Assembly (NCBI GenBank): GCA_021731815.1
Contig: JAKFWO010000006.1
Span: 44,131 to 108,130 of the forward strand
Direction: 5' to 3'
Length of the DNA stretch: 64,000 bases
Origin: Hyphomonadaceae bacterium
Lineage (GTDB): Bacteria > Pseudomonadota > Alphaproteobacteria > Caulobacterales > Aquidulcibacteraceae
The position numbers and the translations under genes were made by a program. Positions 18,077-27,083 of the stretch are shown piece after piece. How positions within the stretch are numbered: position 1 is the first letter of the stretch; every line of letters begins with the position of its first letter. The notes under the pieces are model-generated. The model saw only the letters and a program-made list of their open reading frames with translations, made no database searches and had not been told where the DNA came from.

Positions 18077-20458
18077 CTAGAATTTTGCTGACAGGCGCAA
18101 TGTGTAAGCAGCACCACTCAGGCCGAACTGGACGGATTCATAAATAAACCCGTTATCGGTCTCGAGATCGTCCTGGCGGGTCGGGAATTGGTCAAAGATG
18201 TTCGAGGCCGCGGCGGTAAAGCGGAAATGGCGGTTGACGTCCACGCTCAGGCTGGCATCGGCCGAAATCCGTGCGTCATAGCGCGCATTGGGAACCCCAC
18301 CGGCCGTCCCGGTAAAGGTGCCCAGCGTTTGCGGACCGAAATAGATGAATTTCCAGTCAAAAGTAACCGGGCCCTTTGCATAGTCGAAGCCGAACACGCC
18401 CTTGGCGCGCGGGGCACCATTTTCGATGAACAGCCGCTCGCGTTCGGAGACAAATATCTCCTCGCGTCCCTCAAAGCCTTCCGGCAGATTGAGTTGCAGG
18501 ATACGCGTGAAATTGACATTGAACGCCGCGGACGAATGCAATTTACCGCCGAACAGATCGGTCCGATGGTCGATGGTGACATCAAAGCCGCGCGTGCGGG
18601 TGTCGGCGGCATTGACGAAGAATTGCGCTTCGCCGACCTGGAGAGCGGCAAGCGTTGCGCCGATCGTCGGATCCGTCTGGTCGAAGCGCCCGGTCAGCAG
18701 GATGCGGTCGTCGATACGGATCCAATAGCCATCCACCGTGAGGGTGAGTTTGCCCGGCAGGCGCGCCGTGAAGCCGGCCGTATAGCTGAGCGAGGTTTCC
18801 TCGCGCAAAGCCGGGATGCCGGCGGCTTCGGCGATCGGTCCGCCATTGGGCGCAAGCACCACTTCCACGGGCTCGCCGCGGATGAAATTGGTGAAGGTTG
18901 AAGAAAACAGCCGCTGCTGGAGCGAGGGCGCGCGGAAGCCCGAACTTACCGTGCCGCGCAGCACGACATTGCCGAGCGTGTAGGCGGTCGAGAATTTGCC
19001 GATGGCGGTGGAGCCGAAATCGGAATAACGCTCGAACCGGCCCGCGACATCGATCAGCCAGTTTTCCGTGAGATTCGCTTCGATATCGGCGTAGAGCGCC
19101 CAATTGCCGCGGCTCTCGCGCACTTCATCGCCGGGCTGGAAACCGGGAAAGCCCTGGCTGCCGGCGCTGCCGCCGCCCGGACCATCGGCGTCGATGAACG
19201 AGCCCGGCACGCCCGCCACGATCCGGTAGAAATCGCGGCGATATTCTGCCCCGAAGGCGAAATTAACTCCCGACAGCAAATTCTCAGCGTAACGGGTGAA
19301 ATCGAGATTGGTCGTGCTTTGCTGGAAGCTGAAGCCGCCGGCATCGAAACTGGTTGGGCTCAGCCCGCGCCCGCCATTGATGAGATCCAGATTGGCAAGC
19401 GAGGCATTGACCGTATTATTGATCGTATAGAACAATTCGTTGAAGCCATAGGTCGAGGAAAAATCCGCCGACCAGCCCAGAACCTTGCCGCGCAGGCCAA
19501 GGCTTGCACTGACATCGTTGGATTCGGTGTCGATCAGCGGAACGAAGCCGTTCGGGAAATTGGCCGCCGAATTACGCGATGGAATGTCGTCCGTGCCGAT
19601 TCCGCCGCGCTCGAATGCGCCAGCCGATCCAAAACGGTGCTGGTAGCCGGCAAAGCCATAGACCTCGAACCCTGATGCGCCCAGAGGTGCAGAGGCATTG
19701 ATGAAGCCCGTGCCATTTTCGGTGCGTGTGTCGCCGATAATGCGCAGGCTGTCGGGCGCGCGGTCGGATCGTCCCCGGTCGAGATATTCACCGGTTATGG
19801 ACAGAAACCCGCCATCCCCAAGCTCGGTCCCGGCATAAAAGGCGGCCTGGTAATTCTCGCCATCGCCACGCGTATATTGACCGAAAGACAGAACGGATTC
19901 GAACCCTTTTCTTTCCTTCAGCCGGATATTGATGACCCCCGCAATGGCATCCGAACCATATTGGGCGGCCGCGCCGTCGCGCAGCACCTCCACCCGCTCG
20001 ACCGCGAGCGTGGGGATGGTGTTGAGATCGGTGCCGGTATTGCCGCGATTGCGCGCGCCGAACAGATTGACCAAGGCCACCGTGTGCCGGCGCTTGCCAT
20101 TGAGCAGAACCAGCGTCTGATCCGAACCGAGCCCGCGCAAGGCCGCCGAATCAATATGGTCCGCCCCGTCCGCGCCGGTCTGGCGCGTGGAATTGAAGGA
20201 CGGTGAAATGAATTGCAGCGCCTGGGCGAGGTCAAGTTGCGGCGCACTGACCGAAACATCGCCAAAATCGATGAGGTCGACCGGCGCAGGGCTATCGGTG
20301 ACCGAACCCCCGATCCGCCGCGAGCCGACGACCACGACCTCATTTTCGTCCGCGGCTTCCGCGGCATCCTCGGGAACGGTCTGGGCGAAGACCTGCGGAT
20401 CGGCGAGGATGAACAAACTGGCGGCTGAAATGAGGCTGATAGACAGTGGTTTGCGCAT
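18077..20458 (-). CDS. TonB-dependent receptor
   Basis: A 793-residue outer-membrane receptor with a signal peptide (MRKPLSISLISAASLFI through VFAQ), a TonB-box-like EVVVVGSR near residue 40, a plug domain (LRGLGSDQTLVLLNGKRR, VERVEVLRDGAAAQYGSDAI, AGVINIRLKE) and a complete beta-barrel ending SAAYTLRLSAKF with C-terminal Phe. The plug type is common in Sphingomonadales and Caulobacterales and does not reveal the ligand. It lies 111 bp behind the 2OG oxygenase gene on the same strand, which suggests a shared locus. GGGGA precedes ATG 20458. The stop lies in CTAGA, followed by a short hairpin region. Confidence 0.92.
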   Translation of the reverse strand: MRKPLSISLISAASLFILADPQVFAQTVPEDAAEAADENEVVVVGSRRIGGSVTDSPAPVDLIDFGDVSVSAPQLDLAQALQFISPSFNSTRQTGADGADHIDSAALRGLGSDQTLVLLNGKRRHTVALVNLFGARNRGNTGTDLNTIPTLAVERVEVLRDGAAAQYGSDAIAGVINIRLKERKGFESVLSFGQYTRGDGENYQAAFYAGTELGDGGFLSITGEYLDRGRSDRAPDSLRIIGDTRTENGTGFINASAPLGASGFEVYGFAGYQHRFGSAGAFERGGIGTDDIPSRNSAANFPNGFVPLIDTESNDVSASLGLRGKVLGWSADFSSTYGFNELFYTINNTVNASLANLDLINGGRGLSPTSFDAGGFSFQQSTTNLDFTRYAENLLSGVNFAFGAEYRRDFYRIVAGVPGSFIDADGPGGGSAGSQGFPGFQPGDEVRESRGNWALYADIEANLTENWLIDVAGRFERYSDFGSTAIGKFSTAYTLGNVVLRGTVSSGFRAPSLQQRLFSSTFTNFIRGEPVEVVLAPNGGPIAEAAGIPALREETSLSYTAGFTARLPGKLTLTVDGYWIRIDDRILLTGRFDQTDPTIGATLAALQVGEAQFFVNAADTRTRGFDVTIDHRTDLFGGKLHSSAAFNVNFTRILQLNLPEGFEGREEIFVSERERLFIENGAPRAKGVFGFDYAKGPVTFDWKFIYFGPQTLGTFTGTAGGVPNARYDARISADASLSVDVNRHFRFTAAASNIFDQFPTRQDDLETDNGFIYESVQFGLSGAAYTLRLSAKF

Positions 20459-20569
20459 GGAATTTCCCCGATCCGGATCGTTCATCAATATGGTGGGGCA
20501 AAGTCTCCCCAAACTGACCCCGTGGCAAGTCCCGATCACATGACCGCAGCCGCCCGATCAGGACTGTGT

Positions 20570-21262
20570 CTATTTCCACGCATAATTGAAACTCGCGGAA
20601 AGTCGTGGCGAGGTGCCATCATGGCGCAAGACCTCGTGGCGGAGAAAGCTCTCCCACAGCAACAACATCCCCGGTTTGGGAAATTCGGTGACAAAGGGTT
20701 TGAGTTCGGTACGCGCATCGCTCCGGCGGAGCGGCGCGCCCATCATGAGCCCGAGACGCGGGTCCTCGAAACGCAGCCCGGCCGAGCCGTCCGGGATCTC
20801 GACATAATATGTACCGGAAATCACGCTGTGCGGGTGGATATGGCCGGAGTGAAACCCGCCCGGTTCGAGCAGATTGACCCAGATATGATCGAGCCTGATC
20901 TTCCCACCGGCCAGATCAAAATGCAGGTCCTCGGCAAACACCCTGACATGCCGGTCGATCAATTTTTTCAGATCACCAAAACAGGGCGCGCGCAAAGGCA
21001 GGTCGAACAGCGAGGAATAAGACGTATAGCCGGGATAATTGTTTTCCTCGCACCATGCGATTCCGGCTCCGTCTTCTTCTGCAAAGGACCGGATACTCGC
21101 CCCCAGTTCCCTGTTGAGCCGTGTGGTTTCTTCCGGGGAATTATCCGCGCGATAGAGCCGGGTTGCAAATAGCGAGGCGACCGAAACCTTGGGACCGGGC
21201 CTATTGGGATTGGGCATATTGGGATTGGGCATATTGGGACCGGGCCTATTGGGATTGGGCAT
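20570..21262 (-). CDS. TIGR02466-type 2OG-Fe(II) oxygenase with a repeat-expanded N-terminus
   Basis: A 230-residue putative 2-oxoglutarate/iron dioxygenase. The core runs from about residue 25: WVNLLEPGGFHSGHIHPHS near 128-146 contains the first iron ligands (His141/His143), SGTYYVEIPDGSAGLRFEDP follows, and GMLLLWESFLRHEV (His209) with PRLSASFNYAW supplies the distal His and the 2OG-binding Arg220. This matches the TIGR02466 family, for which the substrate is not established. The first 25 residues are MPNPN/RPGPN repeats encoded by five 15-bp units. AAGGA precedes ATG 21262, but ATG codons also occur at residues 11 and 16. Located upstream of a TonB receptor on the same strand. Confidence 0.8.
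   Translation of the reverse strand: MPNPNRPGPNMPNPNMPNPNRPGPKVSVASLFATRLYRADNSPEETTRLNRELGASIRSFAEEDGAGIAWCEENNYPGYTSYSSLFDLPLRAPCFGDLKKLIDRHVRVFAEDLHFDLAGGKIRLDHIWVNLLEPGGFHSGHIHPHSVISGTYYVEIPDGSAGLRFEDPRLGLMMGAPLRRSDARTELKPFVTEFPKPGMLLLWESFLRHEVLRHDGTSPRLSASFNYAWK
21191..21262. repeat. Five 15-bp tandem units at the start of the oxygenase gene
   Basis: Units GGGACCGGGCCTATT and GGGATTGGGCATATT alternate as A-B-B-A-B across 21191-21262, the last shortened to 12 bp at the start codon. They encode the Pro-Asn-rich N-terminal repeats of the minus-strand oxygenase and supply three in-frame ATG codons. Confidence 0.97.
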
Positions 21263-21433
21263 AAATGTCCTTCAGGATGTGACGTTTCAGGCGAATGATG
21301 ACATGCCGGGCCAAAGCCGCGCAAATTCTGCGCCGCGCGATTGCCAAGGCAGCGGCCTTCAATTATAGCACGCGCTTCGCGTCAGGGGCGGCCGGGACAT
21401 TTCACCGATCGCCTTGCAGCGCGCTTACCCAAA

Positions 21434-21508
21434 GCGGGCGTAGCTCAGGGGTAGAGCACAACCTTGCCAAGGTTGGGGTCGAGGGTTCGAATCCCTTCGC
21501 CCGCTCCA
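21434..21508 (+). tRNA. tRNA-Gly (anticodon GCC)
   Basis: The acceptor stem GCGGGCG pairs with CGCCCGC near 21498-21504, the D arm reads GCTCAGGGGTAGAGC, the anticodon stem CAACC/GGTTG encloses TTGCCAA with anticodon GCC at 21466-21468, and the T arm is GAGGGTTCGAATCCCTT. CCA is encoded at the 3' end. It decodes GGC and GGT. Confidence 0.97.
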
Positions 21509-21825
21509 GTTTTCTCCCAAGGACTTTCCTGGAATTGGGCCGACTGTCGTATCGGCCTGGGTGCCTTATGGGTACCAAAAAATCGGAAAGCGCAGGAAAG
21601 CTCAGGCAACACATCGGCCGGTTTTAGCGGCTTTGCCCTTACGGCCCCAGGGTGCTCCATGTTTGAGCGGGCAAGACCAGTTGGGGCTTGAGGGGATAGC
21701 TAAGTCTCATCGCCCTGTGCCCTGGGGCTGGACGTCCGCTCATATGGTCGGGCCAGACCTGAAAAGGCGCCAGAGCCGGGAGCCGCCGGAACCGGTTGGG
21801 TACCACCTGACCCGGAACAATCGCC
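21509..21825. other. 317-bp region between tRNA-Gly and pccB, no gene recognised
   Basis: Open frames here that run into the tRNA are spurious. The only structure I see is a perfect 9-bp inverted repeat, GCCCCAGGG (21644-21652) and CCCTGGGGC (21720-21728), separated by 67 bases. It could be part of the pccB 3' untranslated region or of a structured RNA, but there is no T-run and no clear promoter. Confidence 0.4.
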
Positions 21826-23358
21826 TCACAATGGAATATTGTCGTGCTTCTTCCAGGGATTTTCGAGCTTCTTGTTCTTCAGCGTGCGCAGGGCCCGGAT
21901 AATGCGCCGCCTTGTTGAGTGCGGCTTGATGACATCGTCGAGATAACCAAGGCTGGCGGCAACGAAGGGATTGGCGAAGCGGTCCCTGTATTCTTTCGTG
22001 CGTTCGGCGATCTTTTCCGGCTCGCCGATCTCGTTACGGAAAATGATCTCGACCGCACCCTTGGCCCCCATCACAGCGATTTCCGCGCTCGGCCAGGCGT
22101 AATTGACGTCCCCGCGCAGATGTTTCGAACTCATGACGTCATAGGCCCCGCCATAGGCCTTGCGGGTGATCACGGTAACTTTCGGCACTGTGGCCTCGCC
22201 ATAGGCAAACAGCAATTTGGCCCCGTGCTTGATCAGGCCGCCATATTCCTGCTTCACGCCCGGCAGAAAGCCCGGCACATCGACCAAAGTCACGATGGGG
22301 ATATCAAAGCAATCGCAAAAGCGGACGAACCTGGCCGCCTTGCGGCTGGCATCGCTGTCGAGCACGCCGGCAAGGACCATGGGCTGGTTGGCGACCACGC
22401 CTATGGTCTCACCTTCCATCCGGGCCAAGGCGATGACGATATTCTTGCCGTAATCGGGGCTGAGTTCGAAAAAATCACCTTCATCGACAATCTTTTCGAT
22501 CAATTCCTTCATGTCATAGGGCGTGTTGGGATTGGCGGGAATGAGCCGGTCGAGCGATTCTTCCAGGCGGTCGGGATCGTCGAAACTTTCGCGCGCGGGC
22601 GGTTTCTCGCGATTGGAGCCGGGCAGGAAATCCACCAGCCGGCGGATCTGGAGCAGGGTCTCGATATCATTTTCAAAGGCACCATCGGCCACGCCCGATT
22701 TGGTCGCATGGACCCGCGCCCCGCCCAGTTCCTCATGGGTTACGATCTCATTGGTGACGGTCTTCACCACATCAGGACCCGTCACATACATATAGGACGT
22801 GTCGCGGACCATGAAGATGAAATCGGTCATGGCGGGGGAATAGACATCCCCGCCCGCGCAGGGGCCCATGATCACCGAAATCTGCGGCACCACCCCGGAA
22901 GCGAGGATATTGCGCTGGAAGATCTCGGCATAGCCCGCGAGACTTTCGACACCCTCCTGGATGCGCGCGCCGCCCGCGTCGAAAATACCGATGATCGGAG
23001 CCCCGTTCCTGAGCGCCATGTCCTGGATCTTGGTGATCTTGGCAGCATGGGCACCCGACAGCGAGCCGCCAAACACCGTGAAATCCTTGGAAAAGACATA
23101 GACCAGCCGGCCATTGATCCGGCCCTGGCCAGTGACGACGCCATCGCCCGGGATCTTGTTCGCCGCCATGCCGAATTCGGCGCAGCGATGTTCGACGAAC
23201 ATGTCATATTCCTCGAAGGAATCCTCGTCGAGCAGCAATGAGATCCGCTCGCGGGCCGATAATTTCCCCTTGGCGTGCTGCGCCTCGACCCGCTTTTCCC
23301 CGCCGCCCAGGCGCGCGCGCGCCCGGCGGTCTTCGAGTTCGTCCAGAATATGCTGCAT
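21826..23358 (-). CDS. pccB: Propionyl-CoA carboxylase beta subunit (carboxyltransferase)
   Basis: A 510-residue biotin-dependent carboxyltransferase that moves CO2 from carboxybiotin to propionyl-CoA (to methylmalonyl-CoA), feeding odd-chain acid and amino-acid breakdown. The N-terminal half has [21 protein letters not shown] and the acyl-CoA region [19 protein letters not shown]; the C-terminal half has [22 protein letters not shown] and [17 protein letters not shown]. The sequence ends GNIPL-like (KKHDNIPL), as propionyl-CoA carboxylases do. The alpha subunit gene is not adjacent. The adjacent icd gene lies upstream on the same strand; co-transcription is possible but the link is metabolic only in a general sense. 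Confidence 0.93.
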   Translation of the reverse strand: MQHILDELEDRRARARLGGGEKRVEAQHAKGKLSARERISLLLDEDSFEEYDMFVEHRCAEFGMAANKIPGDGVVTGQGRINGRLVYVFSKDFTVFGGSLSGAHAAKITKIQDMALRNGAPIIGIFDAGGARIQEGVESLAGYAEIFQRNILASGVVPQISVIMGPCAGGDVYSPAMTDFIFMVRDTSYMYVTGPDVVKTVTNEIVTHEELGGARVHATKSGVADGAFENDIETLLQIRRLVDFLPGSNREKPPARESFDDPDRLEESLDRLIPANPNTPYDMKELIEKIVDEGDFFELSPDYGKNIVIALARMEGETIGVVANQPMVLAGVLDSDASRKAARFVRFCDCFDIPIVTLVDVPGFLPGVKQEYGGLIKHGAKLLFAYGEATVPKVTVITRKAYGGAYDVMSSKHLRGDVNYAWPSAEIAVMGAKGAVEIIFRNEIGEPEKIAERTKEYRDRFANPFVAASLGYLDDVIKPHSTRRRIIRALRTLKNKKLENPWKKHDNIPL

Positions 23359-23429
23359 GAGAACGCTTTCGGGCGATTGGCTTTCGTAAATATGCTGGCG
23401 GGGAGAGGCTTGGGGGGAGATTCCCGGGG

Positions 23430-24647
23430 TCAGGCCGCGGCCATGGCGTCCTCGAAGCGTTGGGCCACTTTCTCGATAAAGCCTTCCGTGGTCAGCCAGC
23501 CTTGCGCATCGCCGACCAGCAGCGCGAGATCCTTGGTCATGAACCCGGCCTCGACGGTCGACACCACAGTCTTTTCCAGCACATCGGTGAATTTCGTGAG
23601 TTCGGCATTGCCGTCGAGCTTCGCCCGATGCGCCAGACCGCGGGTCCAGGCAAAGATCGAGGCGATGGAATTGGTCGAGGTCTGCTCACCTTTCTGGTGC
23701 TGACGGAAATGGCGGGTCACGGTGCCATGGGCGGCTTCGGCCTCCATGATCCGCCCATCAGGCGTGGTGAGCACCGATGTCATCAGCCCGAGCGAACCGA
23801 AGCCCTGGGCCACCTGGTCGGATTGTACATCGCCATCATAATTCTTGCAGGCCCAGAGGAACGCCCCGTTCCATTTCAGTGCCGAGGCCACCATGTCGTC
23901 GATCAACCGATGCTCATAGACAATCCCTGCCGCCTTGAATTTGTCGGCATATTCGGCATTGAACACTTCCTCGAAAATATCCTTGAAGCGCCCGTCATAG
24001 GCCTTGAGAATCGTGTTCTTGGTCGAGAGATAGACAGGGAAATTGCGGTTGAGCCCGTAATTGAGGCAGGCGCGGGCGAAGTCCCGGATGGACGCGTCGA
24101 GATTATACATGCCCATGGCAACGCCCGCGGCCTTGAAATCATAGACCACATGTTCGATGACCTGACCGTCTTCGCCCTCGAACCGCATTTTCAGCGTGCC
24201 TTTTCCCGGCACACGGAAATCAGTGGCCTTGTATTGGTCGCCAAAAGCGTGGCGCCCGACTATGATCGGCTTCGTCCAGCCCGGAATGAGGCGGGGCACA
24301 TTCTGGCAGATGATCGGTTCGCGAAACACCACGCCATCCAGAATATTGCGGATGGTGCCATTGGGCGATTTCCACATTTTCCGGAGATTGAATTCCTTCA
24401 CCCGCGCTTCATCTGGCGTGATGGTTGCGCATTTGATGCCCACGCCATGCCGGGCAATGGCATTGGCCGCGTCGATCGTGACCTGATCTTCGGTGGCATC
24501 CCGGTTGCCGATGCCGAGATCGTAATAATCGATGGTGAGATCGAGATATGGCAGTATCAGCTTTTCCTTGATCAGCGACCAGATGATGCGGGTCATCTCG
24601 TCGCCATCGAGATCGGCGACAGGGTTGGCGACCTTGATCCGGGCCAT
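23430..24647 (-). CDS. icd: NADP-dependent isocitrate dehydrogenase
   Basis: A 405-residue dimeric isocitrate dehydrogenase of the eukaryotic-like type II family, usual in alphaproteobacteria; it decarboxylates isocitrate to 2-oxoglutarate with NADP in the citric acid cycle. Signatures: [14 protein letters not shown] at 10-23, [20 protein letters not shown] near 92-112, [16 protein letters not shown] near 127, [22 protein letters not shown] near 268-290 and [17 protein letters not shown] near 304. Length and motifs are normal. Start ATG 24647. Confidence 0.96.
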   Translation of the reverse strand: MARIKVANPVADLDGDEMTRIIWSLIKEKLILPYLDLTIDYYDLGIGNRDATEDQVTIDAANAIARHGVGIKCATITPDEARVKEFNLRKMWKSPNGTIRNILDGVVFREPIICQNVPRLIPGWTKPIIVGRHAFGDQYKATDFRVPGKGTLKMRFEGEDGQVIEHVVYDFKAAGVAMGMYNLDASIRDFARACLNYGLNRNFPVYLSTKNTILKAYDGRFKDIFEEVFNAEYADKFKAAGIVYEHRLIDDMVASALKWNGAFLWACKNYDGDVQSDQVAQGFGSLGLMTSVLTTPDGRIMEAEAAHGTVTRHFRQHQKGEQTSTNSIASIFAWTRGLAHRAKLDGNAELTKFTDVLEKTVVSTVEAGFMTKDLALLVGDAQGWLTTEGFIEKVAQRFEDAMAAA

Positions 24648-24782
24648 GATATTTCTCCGAAATGGGGGGAACGGGCCGATTCGCCCGTCGCAGGCAGGTT
24701 AGGCACCATCCTATGGCGCGCGCCGACGTAAATCCAGTGCGTTATGGTAGCGAAAGCCGTCACATCTTCAAGAACGCCCGCT

Positions 24783-25292
24783 TCATCCGGCCTGTGGTTT
24801 TGCCCCCTGTTCTTCCCATTTCCCGGTCTCATTCTCGCGGAAATAACGGGTGCGGCGCCCCTGGTCCCGCGCGCGGCGGAATTGCGCGCGCGCCGCCGCC
24901 AGCGCCTCTGCATTACCGGCCTCGAAAAACAGGATGATGCGCTGAAAGCCGGCGACATCCTGCGGCAGATCGGCACCATGGAGCGAGACGAACACGTCGC
25001 GCCGGGCCTGGTCCTTCGGCGCGGGACCATCTTCTGCACTGAGCAGGATCGGTTGCAGGTCATCGCGCGCGCCATCGGCCAGAGCATGGGGCAAAAAACT
25101 CTCCGGCCGCGCCGCCCAGAGCGCCGCATCAAGCGCTTTCATGCGCGCAAGCTCCCGCCCATGCACCCGCGCTCGCCACTGGCGCGACACGACAAGCGCC
25201 AGCAGATCGTGCAGGCGCAGATCGTGCCCCTCCCGCTCCAGATGGTAGAACCAATATTCGGGACCGGTCAGGGGCGCGTTCGCTTCAGTCAC
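24783..25292 (-). CDS. holC: DNA polymerase III chi subunit
   Basis: A 169-residue protein of the chi (HolC) family, which joins the clamp loader to single-stranded-DNA-binding protein. Recognisable parts are the N-terminal EYWFYHLEREG, LRLHDLLALVVSR and the region LWAARPESFLPHAL, then QPILLS and the C-terminal half with RIILFFEAGNAEALAAARAQFR. It reads from GTG 25292 with AAGGA just ahead. Its place downstream of pepA matches the pepA-holC order seen in many proteobacteria. A 15-bp tandem duplication lies 13 bases before the start. Confidence 0.85.
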   Translation of the reverse strand: MTEANAPLTGPEYWFYHLEREGHDLRLHDLLALVVSRQWRARVHGRELARMKALDAALWAARPESFLPHALADGARDDLQPILLSAEDGPAPKDQARRDVFVSLHGADLPQDVAGFQRIILFFEAGNAEALAAARAQFRRARDQGRRTRYFRENETGKWEEQGAKPQAG

Positions 25293-25305
25293 GATCCTTC
25301 CCCCG

Positions 25306-25335
25306 CCCTGCGCCGCCTTGCCCTGCGCCGCCTTG
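25306..25335. repeat. 15-bp tandem duplication in front of holC
   Basis: CCCTGCGCCGCCTTG occurs twice without a gap (25306-25320 and 25321-25335), a perfect duplication. It lies between the pepA stop and the holC GTG start, 13 bases ahead of the latter, so it may change the distance between the two translation signals. Confidence 0.95.
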
Positions 25336-25389
25336 CCCCTGTGCTGAACCTTCGGCGGCCGTGCCAGAGCTCAGCCACCAAAGCAGTGC

Positions 25390-26883
25390 TCAGCCCCCGA
25401 AATGGTCTTCGACCAGCCGGTTGAGGAGCCGCACCCCATAGCCGGTTGCCCAGGCAGGGATCAGCGGATCCTCGGCATTGGCGCGCCAGGCCATTCCCGC
25501 AATGTCGAGATGCGCCCAGGCCTGGCCTTCCTTGACAAAGCGCTGAAGGAATTGCGCCGCCGTGATCGACCCTGCCTCGCGGTCGCGGCCGATATTCTTC
25601 ATGTCGGCATTCGGGCTGTCGATCTGCTTGTCATAAGCGGCACCGAGCGGGAAACGCCACACGGGCTCGGCCTCGGCCTTGCCGGCTTTCTCGATCGCCC
25701 TGGCGAGATCATCGTCATTGGAAAACAGCCCGGCATATTCATGGCCGAGCGAAATCACGATCGCCCCGGTCAGGGTCGCAAGATCGACAATGGCCGCGGG
25801 TTTGAAACGCTCCTGGGCGTACCACAGGGCGTCGGCCAGCACGAGGCGCCCTTCAGCGTCGGTATTGAGGACCTCGATCGTCTGCCCCGACATGGAGGTG
25901 ACGATGTCCCCCGGCCGCATGGCATTGCCGTCGGGCATGTTTTCAACGAGCCCGATAATCCCGACCACATTGGCTTTGGCCTGACGCCCGGCCAAAGCGC
26001 GCATGAGCCCGGTCACGGCCGCCGCGCCGCCCATGTCGCCCTTCATGTCTTCCATGCCGCCGGGGGGCTTCAGCGAAATGCCGCCCGTGTCGAAACACAC
26101 ACCCTTGCCGACGAATATTGCCGGCGCATCCTTCTTCTTGCCACCCTTCCATTGCATGATGACGAGGCGCGAGGGCCGCACGCTGCCCTGGCCCACGCCG
26201 AGCAAAGCCCCCATGCCGAGTTTGGTCATGGCCTCGACATCGAGCACTTCGACTTCGACCCCTTCGGCGGTCAGGGCCTCGCACCTTCGCGCAAATTCTT
26301 CCGGAAACAGGATATTTGGCGGTTCGGAAACCAGATCCCGCGCCAGTTTCACACCCTCGGCGAGTGCAGCGAGGGCCGTGAAATGTTTCTGCGCCTTTTT
26401 CGGATCTGCAGCCCTGAAAATCATGCGCCCAAGGGTCGGCTTCTGGTCGGGTTTGAGGCGCGTCCGGTACAAATGAAAGCGGTAGGAACCGAGCAAGGCC
26501 CCGAAGGCGGCATGGGCAGCCGCTTCATTGGCATCAAGCTTGCCGGCCCCCGGTCCTGCGTCAACGAACACGCTTTCCCCACCGCTGGCGATCAGGCGTT
26601 TTGCCACCAGAGCCCCGGCGCGCTGAAAGCCGATCGAATCGGATTTTCCCTCCGCGCCGAGCCCGACCCCCAAAAACCGATTGGCCTTCAAGCCTGCCGG
26701 TGCCAGCCAGTCAAAGGTCTGCTGGCTGTTTCCGCGAAACCGGGCGGTTGCGGCGGCAGCGTGGAGCGGAGTGCCCGCCGCCTCGGTCCACTCAGTGGCA
26801 GTGAGCCTCTCTTCAAAATAAAATTCGACGGCGCAATCCGCCGCTGTGTCACTCGAGCTCTCGGTCGTAAACGTAATTTGCAT
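25390..26883 (-). CDS. pepA: Leucyl aminopeptidase
   Basis: A 497-residue M17 metallo-aminopeptidase that removes N-terminal residues from peptides in the cytoplasm. The catalytic C-terminal domain has FVGKGVCFDTGGISLKPPGG near 255-275 (Lys and Asp ligands), DMGGAAAVTGLM, and the signature NTDAEGRLVLADAL near 340-354. The N-terminal domain is divergent, as is usual. ATG 26883 is chosen over upstream in-frame starts since the frame before it has no family resemblance and would run into the lptF promoter region. Divergent from lptF, an arrangement common in proteobacteria. Confidence 0.93.
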   Translation of the reverse strand: MQITFTTESSSDTAADCAVEFYFEERLTATEWTEAAGTPLHAAAATARFRGNSQQTFDWLAPAGLKANRFLGVGLGAEGKSDSIGFQRAGALVAKRLIASGGESVFVDAGPGAGKLDANEAAAHAAFGALLGSYRFHLYRTRLKPDQKPTLGRMIFRAADPKKAQKHFTALAALAEGVKLARDLVSEPPNILFPEEFARRCEALTAEGVEVEVLDVEAMTKLGMGALLGVGQGSVRPSRLVIMQWKGGKKKDAPAIFVGKGVCFDTGGISLKPPGGMEDMKGDMGGAAAVTGLMRALAGRQAKANVVGIIGLVENMPDGNAMRPGDIVTSMSGQTIEVLNTDAEGRLVLADALWYAQERFKPAAIVDLATLTGAIVISLGHEYAGLFSNDDDLARAIEKAGKAEAEPVWRFPLGAAYDKQIDSPNADMKNIGRDREAGSITAAQFLQRFVKEGQAWAHLDIAGMAWRANAEDPLIPAWATGYGVRLLNRLVEDHFGG

Positions 26884-27083
26884 GGGTGCCTCAATGCGCC
26901 GGGGATGGTTTGCGCGACGGTTTATGCCAGTATGGGATTCGTTGCCATCTGAAGCGAAATACGGTCTTAACGCAAGCCTGTACCGGATTTTGAAACTGAC
27001 CTGCGGCCGCTGCGCAAGTTCACCCCCTTGCATAAGCGGACCCGATAGCGTTTCTGTGCCCTGCACCTTTCGGATTTACACTG

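Noticed and set aside
18077..18120. Third copy of the 113-bp repeat after the TonB receptor stop (CTAGAG...)
   Set aside because: Only the first few bases agree (CTAGAG, then AAATC); the distal GAACGCGCTC hairpin is absent.
21445..21660. Small open frames overlapping tRNA-Gly on the minus strand
   Set aside because: They read through the tRNA and are a frequent annotation artefact; no independent coding signal.
23460..24731. Long open frames opposite pccB, icd, pepA and the alpha-2-macroglobulin gene
   Set aside because: They are complementary-strand shadows caused by high GC content and codon bias; their products have no family features.
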